Below are positions 1 through 9,937 of a DNA stretch of 64,000 bases, piece after piece. The stretch lies in the NCBI RefSeq assembly GCF_000770585.1, contig NZ_JNCF01000011.1:1-64000 (forward strand). Reading direction: 5' to 3'. Origin of the DNA: Legionella norrlandica. Its GTDB lineage: Bacteria; Pseudomonadota; Gammaproteobacteria; Legionellales; Legionellaceae. Below the pieces are notes generated by a model. The model searched no databases and had not been told where the DNA came from. It saw nothing but the letters and a program-made list of their open reading frames with translations. How positions within the stretch are numbered: position 1 is the first letter of the stretch; every line of letters starts with the position of its first letter. The position numbers were made by a program, and so were the translations under genes.

Positions 1-1
1 A

Positions 2-79
2 GAAGCTGCTGACAGAGCTCTTTATCAATCGAAACAGGCAGGAAGGAATTGTGTTACTATTGCGCCAAAAGAAAAATAA
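2..79 (+). CDS. C-terminal end of a GGDEF (diguanylate cyclase) protein, partial
   Basis: The window opens inside a plus-strand reading frame that ends at a TAA at 77-79. The last 25 residues contain ADRALYQSKQAGRNCV, which matches the final helix and strand of GGDEF domains (usual form ADxALYxAKxxGRNxV). Only this tail is visible, so other domains and catalytic status cannot be judged. It would be one of two c-di-GMP-related proteins in the window. Confidence 0.7.
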   Translation, partial: EAADRALYQSKQAGRNCVTIAPKEK

Positions 80-133
80 TTCTAGAAAAAATGGTTTTGT
101 TTCTTAGCTCAAATAACTAACACAATACGCGAT

Positions 134-349
134 CTATTCATCTATTGTCGTTTGTTTACGACAACGATAGATTATTTCTCCCGTGCTAATTTCTATAATT
201 TCCCCTTCTGCACCTGATTTTTCTAATTCACACTTCGCACTTAATAAAACTTTTAAACCATTAGTATCATTTCCAGCAACTTTGAAAATAATCACGTCCT
301 CTATTCTAATTCGAGCTTCATAGAGGCATTGGCTTTCATTACTACTCAT
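134..349 (-). CDS. Small hypothetical protein
   Basis: An open frame of 71 codons whose product I do not recognise. It has no signal peptide or membrane segment. The sequence is mixed charged and beta-like, with three cysteines and the late segment GEIIEISTGEIIYRC. An AGGG lies only two bases before the ATG, so the ribosome site is poor. It converges with the GGDEF gene on its left and stands alone. It may be a real lineage-specific gene or a chance frame. Confidence 0.4.
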   Translation of the reverse strand: MSSNESQCLYEARIRIEDVIIFKVAGNDTNGLKVLLSAKCELEKSGAEGEIIEISTGEIIYRCRKQTTIDE

Positions 350-598
350 AGCCCTACTTAATTTTAACTCTATATCTAAATCTAATTTAACTCTCTCTAT
401 ATATTATTATAGTGCTACTGCAATTGATTTTTATTCGTATTATCCATCCAGGCTATCCAACTTCTTTAAAATTTATATATATGAAGAACACTCAAAGCTG
501 CAGCTAACCTGGGTTGCAGCTATGAGAGGATAGGCAGGAAATCCAAAGTTACTGCAATTTGTAAAAAATGCATGAATTAATACTGTCGTAGCAAACAG

Positions 599-799
599 TC
601 ACTTTAAGATTCTAATCATAGGTAATATTGTTTTTATTAGCCCAAAAAACTGCAAGATATAAATTATTAAAATAATTAATACAAATATATTTAAAAGACT
701 TTTAATGGCCCCAGGCATAGGTATAAAAACATTAATTAACCAGAGACCTACACCAAAAACCACTATTACAGCAATTAAATTCAATAGCTCATTCATCAT
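599..799 (-). CDS. Small two-helix membrane protein (Thivi_2564-like)
   Basis: A 66-residue, strongly hydrophobic protein. Helix 1 is about residues 6-26 and helix 2 about residues 33-56, joined by a short segment with FIPMPGAIKSLLN. The short length, the IPMPG loop and the two-helix plan recall the small Thivi_2564-type membrane family, which has no known function. It starts with two methionines and lacks a strong Shine-Dalgarno. It lies downstream of alaS on the same strand, where E. coli has csrA. Family assignment is from memory of the pattern; that it encodes a membrane protein is more secure. Confidence 0.5.
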   Translation of the reverse strand: MMNELLNLIAVIVVFGVGLWLINVFIPMPGAIKSLLNIFVLIILIIYILQFFGLIKTILPMIRILK

Positions 800-872
800 A
801 GTGCTCGTTAGTGAGTCAGTGTTAATAGTATAGCAAATCCACAGATAATTGTTGTAAAATTAATCAAAATAT

Positions 873-3455
873 CTATGAGTTCTCAATCATTTTTCTTATT
901 TCTTCAATCTTACTGTTCAAATTATCAGGAACAACTCCTCCTCCCTGAGCCATATCATCGCGACCACCTCCCTTACCGCAAAGATGTCTTACTAGTTGAG
1001 CAGCACTTGGCACTTTATCTAAAATATTTTTACTTACCCCGGCAATCACATTCATTTTATCTTGATCAACAGTAAATAATATCAGTACCCCTGAATCAAT
1101 TCTTGATTTTAACTGATCCATAGTATTGCGCATGGTTTGATTATCCACACCTTCTAGCTGTTTTACTAAAAAGTTAACACCATTAACTTGCTCTACTTCA
1201 CTAAGAATATCTGCCCCAGACTTTTGCACTTTTTCACCTAAAAGTTTTGCAATCGTTTTTTCCTGATTTTTACTATCAAGTAATAATTGAGAAACTTTTT
1301 CCTGCAGGTTAGTTGGTGTCGTTTTAAGTGTGGCAGCAAGTTTGTTTATAAGCCCTAATTGCTCATTAACCCAAGCTAACGCATAAGAACCAGTAACCAT
1401 CTCAACTCGCCTAACCCCACTAGCAATGCCATATTCCGCTATGATCTTAAATAAACCTATATCCCCTGTACGCCTTGCATGGGTTCCTCCGCACAGTTCC
1501 TTAGAGAAATGTCCCATAGATAATACGCGTACGGCATCAGCGTATTTTTCACCAAATAGAGCGACAGCACCACTTTGTTTAGCGGACTCAATATCCATCA
1601 CTTGCGTTGTCACTTCATTGTTAGCTCTGACTTGTTCATTGACTATTTCTTCCACTTCTTGAATTTGCTGAGGGGTTAGTGCCTCAAAATGGGAAAAATC
1701 AAAGCGTGCTCGTTCAGCGTCAACCAAAGAACCACGTTGCTGAACATGCTGCCCCACTACTTTTTTTAAAGCTGCATGCAATAAATGGGTTGCGGTATGA
1801 TTCAAGCGAATGGCATCTCGTCTGGCATTATCGACCTGAGCATGTACCGGCAAATTAAGATTCAACTCGCCTTCAGTGACTTCTCCATAATGAACAATGG
1901 CTTGACCTATTTTTTGAGTATCATCTACTCGGAAAGAAAATCCTTTCCCTGAAAGCAATCCCTTATCGCCTACTTGGCCACCACTTTCTGCATAAAATGG
2001 AGTATGATTAAGAATCACAGCACTTTTTACTCCTTTGCTGATGGATTTCACTTCATGGCCTTCTTGAAGCAATCCAATAATTTTTGCTTCCATCGCTTCT
2101 TTTTCATATCCGTGAAACTCTGACTGATGTTCCAGTTGGGAGGCAGCATGATAATCGGTGGTAAATTGACTCGCAGCCAGGGACAACTCTCTTTGTTGTT
2201 GCATCAATTGATTAAACTCATCCATATCAACATGCAACTCTTGCTCACGAACAATATCCGCAGTTAAATCGATAGGAAAACCGTAAGTGTCATATAATTT
2301 AAATGCCACCTGCCCTGACAATTCCTTACCTTTCAGGTTTTTAATATGCTCTTGCAGTAAGCGTAAACCTTGTTCTAAGGTACGAGCAAACTGATTTTCT
2401 TCTTGTAATAGAATTTTCTCTATATGAGTCTTAGAATTAACCAATTCAGGGTAAGCATCCCCCATCACATCAGTTAAGGGCTGGACAAGTTTATAAAAAA
2501 ATGGGCTAGGCAAACCTAATTTATTACCATGCCTGATTGCCCTGCGAATAATTCTTCTTAATACATATCCCCGGCCTTCATTGCTTGGCAAAACTCCATC
2601 AGTTATTAAAAAAGAGCAGGAACGAATATGGTCTGCAATAACTTTTAATGAAGCATGGTTTAAATCAATACCATATCCCAGTTTTGCTATTGCCTTAATC
2701 AAATATTGGAAGCTGTCAATCTCATAATTACTATGAACACCCTGTATCACTGCAGCAAGCCGCTCCAATCCCATACCAGTATCGACAGAAGGTTTGGGCA
2801 AAGGATGCAAATACCCTTCCCTATCTCTGTTAAACTGCATGAATACCAGATTCCATATTTCTATGTAACGATCCCCATCCTCATCTGGACTACCAGGAGG
2901 ACCACCAGCTACCTCAGAGCCATGATCGTAAAAAATTTCTGTACAAGGACCGCAAGGACCTGTGTCACCCATAGACCAAAAATTATCTTTTTCCCCACAG
3001 CGAGAAAATCGCTCGGGAGATACTTTCATTTCTTTCAGCCAAATCTCTTCTGCTTCCAGATCACCCTTATAAACAGTAACCCACAACCGTTCTGTTGGTA
3101 TGCGCAAAACCTTTGTTAAAAACTCCCAGGCATATTGAATGGCCTCTCGTTTAAAATAATCGCCAAAGCTAAAATTACCTAACATCTCAAAAAAGGTATG
3201 GTGTCTTGCAGTATATCCTACATTTTCCAAATCATTGTGTTTACCACCTGCGCGAACACAACGCTGTGCTGTCACAGCACGCTGATAAGAACGGGTTTCA
3301 AGTCCCAAAAAAAGATCCTTGAATTGCACCATGCCCGCATTAGTGAATAATAAGGTGGGATCATTAGAAGGAATCAAAGAACTGGACGCCACTAGTTGAT
3401 GCCCACGCTGGACAAAATAATCAAGGAAAGCTTGTCTAATTTCAGAACTTTTCAT
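873..3455 (-). CDS. alaS: Alanine--tRNA ligase
   Basis: Class II synthetase of 860 residues that charges tRNA-Ala in the cytoplasm. The N-terminal catalytic core is intact (RQAFLDYFVQRGH near the start, TNAGMVQFKD, RHHTFFEMLGNFSFGDYFK). The editing domain carries the zinc and active-site signatures RLNHTATHLLHAAL and CGGTHARRTGDIG. The C-terminal part ends in the glycine-rich CGKGGGRDDMAQGGG of the C-Ala domain. Length is normal for the family. It lies 24 bp after recX on the same strand, forming the common recA-recX-alaS order. No frame damage is seen over 2.6 kb. Confidence 0.98.
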   Translation of the reverse strand: MKSSEIRQAFLDYFVQRGHQLVASSSLIPSNDPTLLFTNAGMVQFKDLFLGLETRSYQRAVTAQRCVRAGGKHNDLENVGYTARHHTFFEMLGNFSFGDYFKREAIQYAWEFLTKVLRIPTERLWVTVYKGDLEAEEIWLKEMKVSPERFSRCGEKDNFWSMGDTGPCGPCTEIFYDHGSEVAGGPPGSPDEDGDRYIEIWNLVFMQFNRDREGYLHPLPKPSVDTGMGLERLAAVIQGVHSNYEIDSFQYLIKAIAKLGYGIDLNHASLKVIADHIRSCSFLITDGVLPSNEGRGYVLRRIIRRAIRHGNKLGLPSPFFYKLVQPLTDVMGDAYPELVNSKTHIEKILLQEENQFARTLEQGLRLLQEHIKNLKGKELSGQVAFKLYDTYGFPIDLTADIVREQELHVDMDEFNQLMQQQRELSLAASQFTTDYHAASQLEHQSEFHGYEKEAMEAKIIGLLQEGHEVKSISKGVKSAVILNHTPFYAESGGQVGDKGLLSGKGFSFRVDDTQKIGQAIVHYGEVTEGELNLNLPVHAQVDNARRDAIRLNHTATHLLHAALKKVVGQHVQQRGSLVDAERARFDFSHFEALTPQQIQEVEEIVNEQVRANNEVTTQVMDIESAKQSGAVALFGEKYADAVRVLSMGHFSKELCGGTHARRTGDIGLFKIIAEYGIASGVRRVEMVTGSYALAWVNEQLGLINKLAATLKTTPTNLQEKVSQLLLDSKNQEKTIAKLLGEKVQKSGADILSEVEQVNGVNFLVKQLEGVDNQTMRNTMDQLKSRIDSGVLILFTVDQDKMNVIAGVSKNILDKVPSAAQLVRHLCGKGGGRDDMAQGGGVVPDNLNSKIEEIRKMIENS

Positions 3456-3479
3456 TTTACTACTTACCAGTTGAGTTAA

Positions 3480-3932
3480 TTAACGTGAATAAACAGATTT
3501 AATCTCTTTAAATACCTTTGAAACAATATCCCTATCGAACCCACGATATAGTAAAAATCTCTGTTGTTTTTGTATTTCACTAAATGAGAGTTCATCCTGT
3601 CCTTTAAATTTTTTCTGCCACGCTTGTAAGGCATAATCAAACCAATTATTTTTCTCTTGCTGCAAGGCGCTCTGAATCAAATCAGGGGCCAATCCTTTAT
3701 TTTTTAATTCTTGCGTAATCTTTAAGGGTCCGTAACCTTGGTGAATTCTCGATCTGATATAGCTCTCTGCAAAGCGACTATCATTTTGATACCCAAGGCG
3801 TTGGCATTCTTCCAACACATCCTGGACATCCTTAGAACTAAATCCCTTTTGTTTTAGTTTATTACACAACTCCATAGCGCTATGGTCGCGCCTGCTTAGC
3901 AGGCGCAAAGCGCTATCGAATGCTTTAGTCAT
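3480..3932 (-). CDS. recX: Regulatory protein RecX
   Basis: A 150-residue RecX-family protein that binds RecA filaments and modulates recombinase activity. It shows the three-helix repeats of the family: [24 protein letters not shown], then [24 protein letters not shown] with [16 protein letters not shown], and a final repeat ending in RGFD. The start codon overlaps the end of recA by 8 bp, so the two are translationally coupled. Length and position agree with the usual recA-recX pair. Confidence 0.95.
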   Translation of the reverse strand: MTKAFDSALRLLSRRDHSAMELCNKLKQKGFSSKDVQDVLEECQRLGYQNDSRFAESYIRSRIHQGYGPLKITQELKNKGLAPDLIQSALQQEKNNWFDYALQAWQKKFKGQDELSFSEIQKQQRFLLYRGFDRDIVSKVFKEIKSVYSR

Positions 3933-4971
3933 CTATAGTCTCAAAAATATCTTCTGACGAACTATTCAACATAGGCAAGTTTTTTTCCAACATTTCCGTG
4001 CGAATTTGTTGTTCAATTTCTGCAGCTACTTGAGGATTTTCTTTCAAATACAATCGAGCATTATCTTTGCCTTGACCAATTTTTTCCTGTTTATAGCTAT
4101 ACCAAGCTCCTGCTTTTTCTATTAGGTTTAATTGAACACCTAAATTGATAATTTCACTCTCACGAGATATGCCTTCATTATATAAGATATCGAACTCGGT
4201 GACCTTAAATGGTGGTGCTACCTTGTTCTTAACTACTTTAACTCGTGTTTCACTGCCTAATATTTCTTCGCCTTTTTTAATTGAGCCAATGCGACGAATA
4301 TCCAGACGAACTGAAGCATAAAATTTCAAAGCATTACCACCTGTCGTGGTTTCCGGACTGCCGAACATGACACCAATTTTCATACGGATCTGATTAATAA
4401 AAATGACCAATGTATTGGAACGCTTGATATTCGCAGTCAATTTACGTAACGCTTGTGACATAAGACGAGCTTGTAAACCTACGTGAGAATCTCCCATTTC
4501 TCCTTCGATTTCTGCTTTGGGAGTTAATGCAGCCACTGAGTCAATTATCACAACATCTACAGCAGCAGAACGAACCAGCATATCGGTTATTTCCAGTGCT
4601 TGCTCACCAGTATCGGGTTGAGAAACTAAAAGCTCATCTACCTTAACCCCTAATTTCTGGGCATAACTTGGATCCAAAGCATGTTCAGCATCTATGAATG
4701 CTGCCGTACCCCCCATTTTCTGGCATTCCGCAATCACTTGCAGTGTTAATGTGGTTTTTCCTGAGGATTCAGGACCATAAATTTCCACAATACGGCCTTT
4801 CGGCAAACCACCAATTCCTAAAGCAATATCAAGACCTAATGAGCCAGTAGATATTGCTTCAATATCTCGTGATACCGTACTATCGCCCATACGCATCACG
4901 GAACCTTTGCCAAATTGACGCTCAATTTGTAAAAGCGCAGCCGATAGTGCTTTTTGTTTATTCTCTTCCAT
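3925..4971 (-). CDS. recA: Recombinase RecA
   Basis: A 348-residue RecA, the ATP-dependent strand-exchange protein. The Walker A motif GPESSGKTT, Walker [11 protein letters not shown], loop L1 [19 protein letters not shown] and loop L2 [22 protein letters not shown] are all present. No CTGT-N8-ACAG LexA box is visible in the 190 bp upstream, although E. coli recA has one there. This fits the absence of a LexA-type SOS system in Legionella, but lack of a box is not proof. The frame is intact. Confidence 0.98.
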   Translation of the reverse strand: MEENKQKALSAALLQIERQFGKGSVMRMGDSTVSRDIEAISTGSLGLDIALGIGGLPKGRIVEIYGPESSGKTTLTLQVIAECQKMGGTAAFIDAEHALDPSYAQKLGVKVDELLVSQPDTGEQALEITDMLVRSAAVDVVIIDSVAALTPKAEIEGEMGDSHVGLQARLMSQALRKLTANIKRSNTLVIFINQIRMKIGVMFGSPETTTGGNALKFYASVRLDIRRIGSIKKGEEILGSETRVKVVKNKVAPPFKVTEFDILYNEGISRESEIINLGVQLNLIEKAGAWYSYKQEKIGQGKDNARLYLKENPQVAAEIEQQIRTEMLEKNLPMLNSSSEDIFETIDD

Positions 4972-5112
4972 AGTTTATTCCAGATTGTAATGTGTGCAAG
5001 AAGAAAATTATCACACAGATGTGAGCGGGCAGTAAACAGTAATCGTTAGGCACTCTTAAATTAAGTATTATCTAACTCAATTAATTTATGGAGTCTATTG
5101 ATATTTCGCTAG

Positions 5113-5155
5113 AAGCCTTAATTTCTGAACAAGGGAGCACAGAAATCAAGGCCTT
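5113..5155. other. Long imperfect hairpin between recA and the next gene
   Basis: The arms 5113-5127 and 5140-5155 pair over about 15 bp (AAGCCTTAATTTCTG against CAGAAATCAAGGCCTT) with one mismatch and one bulged base, around a 12-base loop. It lies just past the stop of the minus-strand gene ending at 5169 and upstream of recA. There is no T tract on either side, so it is not a standard terminator. It may be an RNA-stabilising or attenuating stem. Confidence 0.35.
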
Positions 5156-5168
5156 TCGTTGAACTGTA

Positions 5169-6077
5169 TTACAATCTATTTACTTTAAACTGAGACAATA
5201 ATCTAGGTAGAAAGATGACCGCAGCTAAGGCCACTCCACCAAAGAATAATAAGTTAGTCGATGAAAAAACGGACTTTCGCTCTGGAACCTCAGCTGAATA
5301 ATCCTTTTCTTCTGAAACCATTTCATCACCCTCTACCTCTTCCGATTGAGAGGGTGATTTGATGCTTTGGTAACGGCTTCGCAAGTATTCTAATTGAGAT
5401 TCATGTTGCATTGCTCGCTTCCGTGCAGGCTCAAATAACAACTCAGTATCGGAAAATTTCAGAGTAGATTCTTGTAAAAAATCTTCACTGCTTTGGTGCC
5501 ACCTACCCATCGTATCTTTAAACTCAATATATCGGGTAGTCGCATTTCTCCTTAATACAACTTGGGCATCAGCAGGTATGCTTTTATCAAGCTCCATATC
5601 TGGATTTTCCCTTAACTGTATTGCCAAAGCTAAAATAGAATGAATTATTTGAACGCTATCATGTTGACACTGCTGCTGAATGTGAGTAATTGGCTGTGAA
5701 TACTCTTCACTGGCGAACCTTTTAATCTCTCCAAGCCGACGTAATTGTGCCCCAGTTCGATAGTAGACTGTGTCTTGAGAATCATTTTTAATAAGTAACC
5801 ATTCCGCATAAGATCGCAAATGCTCTTGTTCTAGATAAAATTTCACTTGATCAAGGATACGATCTATTGAATCAGATGAATCAGACTTTTCATTATTCTC
5901 TATCTCTTTTAATACCTGTTCTGCTAATACCAGTAATTCATTAACTTCTTCAGATACAAGATCAGCATTGATTAACGCATCTTCTACTACTTTTCGTTTA
6001 GCGAGCTCGACATATTTTTTAATTTGGATATCAATTAGTTCGCTTAAAAATTCAAACAACTCGGTATGTTGACTCAT
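5169..6077 (-). CDS. Hypothetical tail-anchored protein
   Basis: Not recognised. From the ATG at 6077, which has AGGGAAA seven bases upstream and is preferred over a start 11 codons earlier, the protein has 302 residues. It is hydrophilic, helical and charged until one hydrophobic segment close to the C-terminus (about residues 275-291, LLFFGGVALAAVIFLPRLL), followed by a short basic tail. This is the shape of a tail-anchored inner-membrane protein with a cytoplasmic body. Before the anchor there is an acidic, serine-rich linker. It stands between recA and pncC on the same strand. Confidence 0.65.
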   Translation of the reverse strand: MSQHTELFEFLSELIDIQIKKYVELAKRKVVEDALINADLVSEEVNELLVLAEQVLKEIENNEKSDSSDSIDRILDQVKFYLEQEHLRSYAEWLLIKNDSQDTVYYRTGAQLRRLGEIKRFASEEYSQPITHIQQQCQHDSVQIIHSILALAIQLRENPDMELDKSIPADAQVVLRRNATTRYIEFKDTMGRWHQSSEDFLQESTLKFSDTELLFEPARKRAMQHESQLEYLRSRYQSIKSPSQSEEVEGDEMVSEEKDYSAEVPERKSVFSSTNLLFFGGVALAAVIFLPRLLSQFKVNRL

Positions 6078-6317
6078 ATTTTTCCCTATTATTATTCTAA
6101 CTAAACACAACTTATTCCATTTCTTGCATAATCTTTAGATTTAGTTTTAAGCAAGACGCAAATATTTCAAAAATTCAGAATTGGCATACATAAATAAGCA
6201 CAACAGAAATACTTGCAAGTACAGCTATAAAACAAAACACACTGCTTATGCAAGAGATTTATTGCTTTTTTTATTAACCGAATGGCAAAGCAGGAATTTG
6301 ATACAAAATAGATGCTT

Positions 6318-6823
6318 TTATGAACTTTGCTCACCACAGATTTTTTTAAGAATAGAAAGAACCCCGTTTAAGGCATATAAGCAGGCACCCAAACGTATCT
6401 CTTGACGACTTCCAGCCAATTGCTGTCTCGAAGTTTGTTGGTATTGATTACGAACAACCCAAGCAAAACATACTGTACCGACTGGTTTTTCAATACTTCC
6501 TCCTTCCGGGCCAGCAATACCAGTGACTGATACTGCAATATGTCCCATACTATGTTGTAATGCACCAACAGCCATGGCCAATGCTACTTCTTCACTCACT
6601 GCCCCATGGTTTGTATCAGCTCGTGAGCAACAGACAACATTTCTTCTTTAGCTAAATTACTGTAGGTAACAAAACCACGCTCAAACCAAAGAGAACTTCC
6701 AGGTATTTCTGTAAGATAACTTGAAATTAAGCCTCCTGTACAAGATTCTGCAGTCACTAATTGCCATTTGTTCCTTTTTAAATGCGAGGCGATATTTTCA
6801 ACTAATGCAGGGAAATGATTCAT
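6318..6823 (-). CDS. pncC: Nicotinamide-nucleotide amidohydrolase PncC (CinA C-terminal family), frame-interrupted
   Basis: Deamidates NMN to nicotinate mononucleotide in pyridine-nucleotide recycling. The family signatures are split between two frames: TAESCTGGLISSYLTEIPGSSLWFERGFVTYSN in the first part and VSVTGIAGPEGGS with EKPVGTVCFAW in the second. One extra base in the G4 run (plus-strand C4, 6602-6605) restores a continuous 168-residue protein through MGAVSEEVALAMAVGAL, the expected sequence. The ATG at 6823 follows AGGTGA and is preferred over a GTG at 6832. I treat the break as a -1 sequence error, not decay. Confidence 0.88.
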
Positions 6824-6835
6824 GTATTTCACCTA

Positions 6836-6866
6836 ATAAAAAACCCCATAAACGATGGGGTTTTCC
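6836..6866 (-). terminator. Rho-independent terminator after the lipoprotein gene
   Basis: A perfect 10-bp stem (6840-6849 with 6855-6864, arms AAAACCCCAT and ATGGGGTTTT) with a 5-base loop and T-rich flank on the minus strand. It lies between the stop of the lipoprotein gene and the start of pncC, so it should end the lipoprotein transcript. The symmetry would let it also work in the other direction. Confidence 0.8.
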
Positions 6867-6899
6867 TGAGAATTCAATATAAATAAGCTGGAATCAATC

Positions 6900-7088
6900 T
6901 TATTGACTTTGGCCTTCAGTAGAAGGTTGAGTTGTAGTTCCAGTATTTCCACCTTGTTGTTGCTGATCGGTGGGTTGTTGTTGCTGCTGTTGCTGTTGAT
7001 TGGTATCCACTGGTTTAGAGCCTTCACCACAGCCTGTTAAAAACAATGCCAAACAACTAGCAGAAGCAATCATAGCTAAACGATTCAT
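6900..7088 (-). CDS. Small glutamine-rich lipoprotein
   Basis: A 62-residue protein with a type II signal peptide: basic start (MNRLAM), hydrophobic core and the lipobox LTGC, so the mature protein would begin with a lipidated cysteine at about residue 20. The mature part is about 43 residues, nearly all Q, T, G, P and S, with an eight-glutamine run followed by PTD and a second QQQQ. AGGGAG lies eight bases before the ATG. It has its own terminator. No function can be named; it may be a disordered tether or surface lipoprotein. Confidence 0.75.
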   Translation of the reverse strand: MNRLAMIASASCLALFLTGCGEGSKPVDTNQQQQQQQQPTDQQQQGGNTGTTTQPSTEGQSQ

Positions 7089-7385
7089 AATAACTCTCCC
7101 TATTTTATTTTATTTAATATCACATTAATTCTAGCAAATATTCTTATTAAGTGAAGAACTTATCTTCTGAACTTAAAAATAAAATTTCCATTTTCCTGCA
7201 CTATGTTGAATTAAATAACACAAAGCAGTGCTTAATTATCATTGTGGCAAATTTAGAGTATTTTGCAAATTTTTCAACGAAAATAAATAGTTCCTGGAAA
7301 AGCAAGGAAGAAATATACCACCAAAAACCTGACTTCCTACAACACTTTTGTTAAAATTGGGCCAATCTTATTTAAATCAATCACT

Positions 7386-9925
7386 ATGGCTACCGCTCAC
7401 ACGCCTATGATGCAGCAGTATTTGCGCATCAAATCAGATTATCCAGACATGCTTTTGTTTTATCGCATGGGTGATTTTTATGAATTATTTTTTGATGATG
7501 CCAAACGAGCATCACAACTCCTTGATTTAACGCTCACTCATAGAGGACAATCCGCAGATAAACCTATCCCTATGGCAGGTGTCCCTTATCATGCAGTAGA
7601 AAACTACTTGGCCAGATTATTGAAAAAAGGGGAATCGGTAGCCATCTGCGAACAAATTGGTGACCAGCTACTAGCAAAGGGCCTGTAGAAAGGCAAGTGA
7701 CACGAATTATTACTCCTGGCACAATAACTGACGAAGCACTGATGGATGCCAGGAAAGATAATATTTTGTTAGCCATACACAGCCAAAAACGAAAAATTGG
7801 GATTGCATGGGTTGACTTAAGTGGGGGTCGTTTTCATTTACAGGAATTAACTGAGGAACATCAGCTCAATGCCGAATTAGTACGCCTACAACCAGCAGAA
7901 ATCCTTTTACAAGAATCCACTTCTCTTCCGGCATTTTGCTCTAATTTTCCTATAAAACTCAGGCCAGGATGGGAATTTAATACAAACAATGCCCATAAAT
8001 TACTATGTGAACAATTTTCAGTAAGAGATCTCTCTGCCTTTGGCGAACAAGATTATCCAACTGCACTGATTGCCGCTGGTGCTTTGCTCGCTTATTTAAA
8101 AACGACGCAAAAACAGTCATTACCGCATCTTACTACTCTCACTCTTGAGAGGTTTGAAGATTACCTGCAACTGGATGCCTCAACCCAAAAACATTTGGAG
8201 CTTTTTGAGAACATACAAGGAGGTAGTGAACACTGTTTACTTTCTGTGTTGGATAAAACCGCTTGTGCCATGGGAAGTCGTTTACTTAAACGCTGGGTAG
8301 GTAAACCTTTAAAACAGCACCAGGCCATTAAAACAAGACAACAAGCCATTAAAGAAATTATTTCTTTTCAACAGGATGTTGCACTGCATCAACTTCTCAA
8401 ACAATGCACAGACATAGAGCGCATCGTATCGCGTATCGCCTTAAAGTCAGCACGCCCCCGTGATTTGGTTTCTTTATTACAAACTTTAATATTGCTTCCA
8501 ACGGTTCATGACGCATTACAAGAAAACCAAACCTTATTGATTAAAGAAATCAGGACACAAATTAGTCCATTCCCTCCCCTCCAACAATTGCTTGAAACAG
8601 CTATTGTTGATAACCCTCCTATGTTAATCCGAGATGGGGGAGTAATTGCTTCTGGCTTTGATGAAGAACTGGATGAATTGCGAAATTTGAGCAGTAATGC
8701 TCATGAAACCTTGGTAAAACTTGAGCAAGACGAAAAAAATCGTACGGGACTATCTACTCTAAAACTAGGCTACAATAGTGTTCAAGGTTTTTATATCGAG
8801 ATTTCAAAAACACAAGCAGAAAATGCTCCTCCTCATTACCATAGAAAGCAAACTTTAAAAAACGTAGAGCGTTATATTACCCCCGAGCTTAAGTTGTTTG
8901 AAGATAAAATACTTTCCGCGCAAACAAAAGCATTGGCTCGGGAAAAATGGTTATACGACAATTTACTTGAAGAAATTCAGCAATACATACCCAGTTTATC
9001 AGCCCTTGCAAAATCATTAGCTCAATTAGATGTGTTGGTAACTCTTGCTGAGCGAGCTCAAAGTTTAAACTGGAATTGCCCAAGTCTTGTCCCTGAATCA
9101 GGCATTATGATCCAAGCCGGTCGACACCCGATCATTGAACCCTTATTACAAGAGAGATTTATTGCTAATGATTTGGAGCTTAAGCCAAATCAAAATATTT
9201 TATTAATAACCGGACCCAATATGGGCGGTAAATCGACTTATATGCGGCAAACAGCTTTAATAGTATTACTAGCTCATATTGGAAGTTTCGTGCCTGCAAA
9301 AGAAGCTCTATTTGGCCCTCTGGATCGAATTTTCACACGCATTGGCGCCAGTGACGATTTGTCATCAGGACGCTCTACGTTTATGGTGGAGATGACTGAA
9401 ACAGCTCAAATCTTAAGGCAAGCAACTAGCCAAAGTCTCGTATTAATCGATGAAATTGGTCGTGGCACCAGTACTTACGATGGAATGGCTTTAGCTTATG
9501 CTAGCTGCGCCTTTCTTGCATCAACAATCAAAGCTTATACTTTATTTTCTACCCACTACTTGGAATTAACCCAATTGCCAAATGAATTCCCCTGCATTCG
9601 TAATGTGCATTTACAAGCCTCCCTAAATACAGGACAAATTATTTTCTTATATCGCGTTGAAGAAGGTTCCGCGAATCGTAGTTACGGTTTGGAAGTTGCA
9701 GAGTTGGCCGGTATACCTAAAGAAGTACTAAAGTTGGCTCATGAACACTTAGATAGTATACAAGATACTAAACCTGTGATAGTACAAACTCACATGACAA
9801 AACTTCCTGTCTCTCCAATTTTAACGGAATTAAAAAAAATCGATCCAGACAAATTAACTGCCAAAGAAGCACTGGATTTGATTTATAAGTTAAAACACAT
9901 GGAGACTACAGAAAGTATAAGCTAG
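7386..9925 (+). CDS. mutS: DNA mismatch repair protein MutS, frame-interrupted
   Basis: Mismatch-recognition ATPase of methyl-directed repair. The mismatch-binding N-terminus is clear ([32 protein letters not shown], containing the F-x-E recognition loop). The ATPase has Walker [11 protein letters not shown], Walker [17 protein letters not shown] and the signature STHYLELT. Frames change near 7664-7665, where GACCAGCTACT should read GACCCAGCTACT to give the conserved [13 protein letters not shown]. With one C restored the protein has 846 residues, a normal length. It is divergent from the lipoprotein/pncC side. The break is best explained as a -1 base-call error; a true frameshift would create a mutator strain. 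Confidence 0.96.
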
Positions 9926-9937
9926 CATAGTTGTTAC

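Noticed and set aside
496-521. GC-containing inverted repeat AGCTGCA...TGCAGCT between the two small left-end genes
   Set aside because: The central loop would be only two bases and there is a three-base bulge and no T tract, so I do not call it a terminator.
1426-3119. Plus-strand open frames opposite alaS
   Set aside because: They are shadows of a highly conserved gene and have no family features of their own.
4972-5060. Possible LexA box before recA
   Set aside because: Only half-site-like CTGT elements occur (for example in ACTGTTTACTGCC); no CTGT-N8-ACAG is present.
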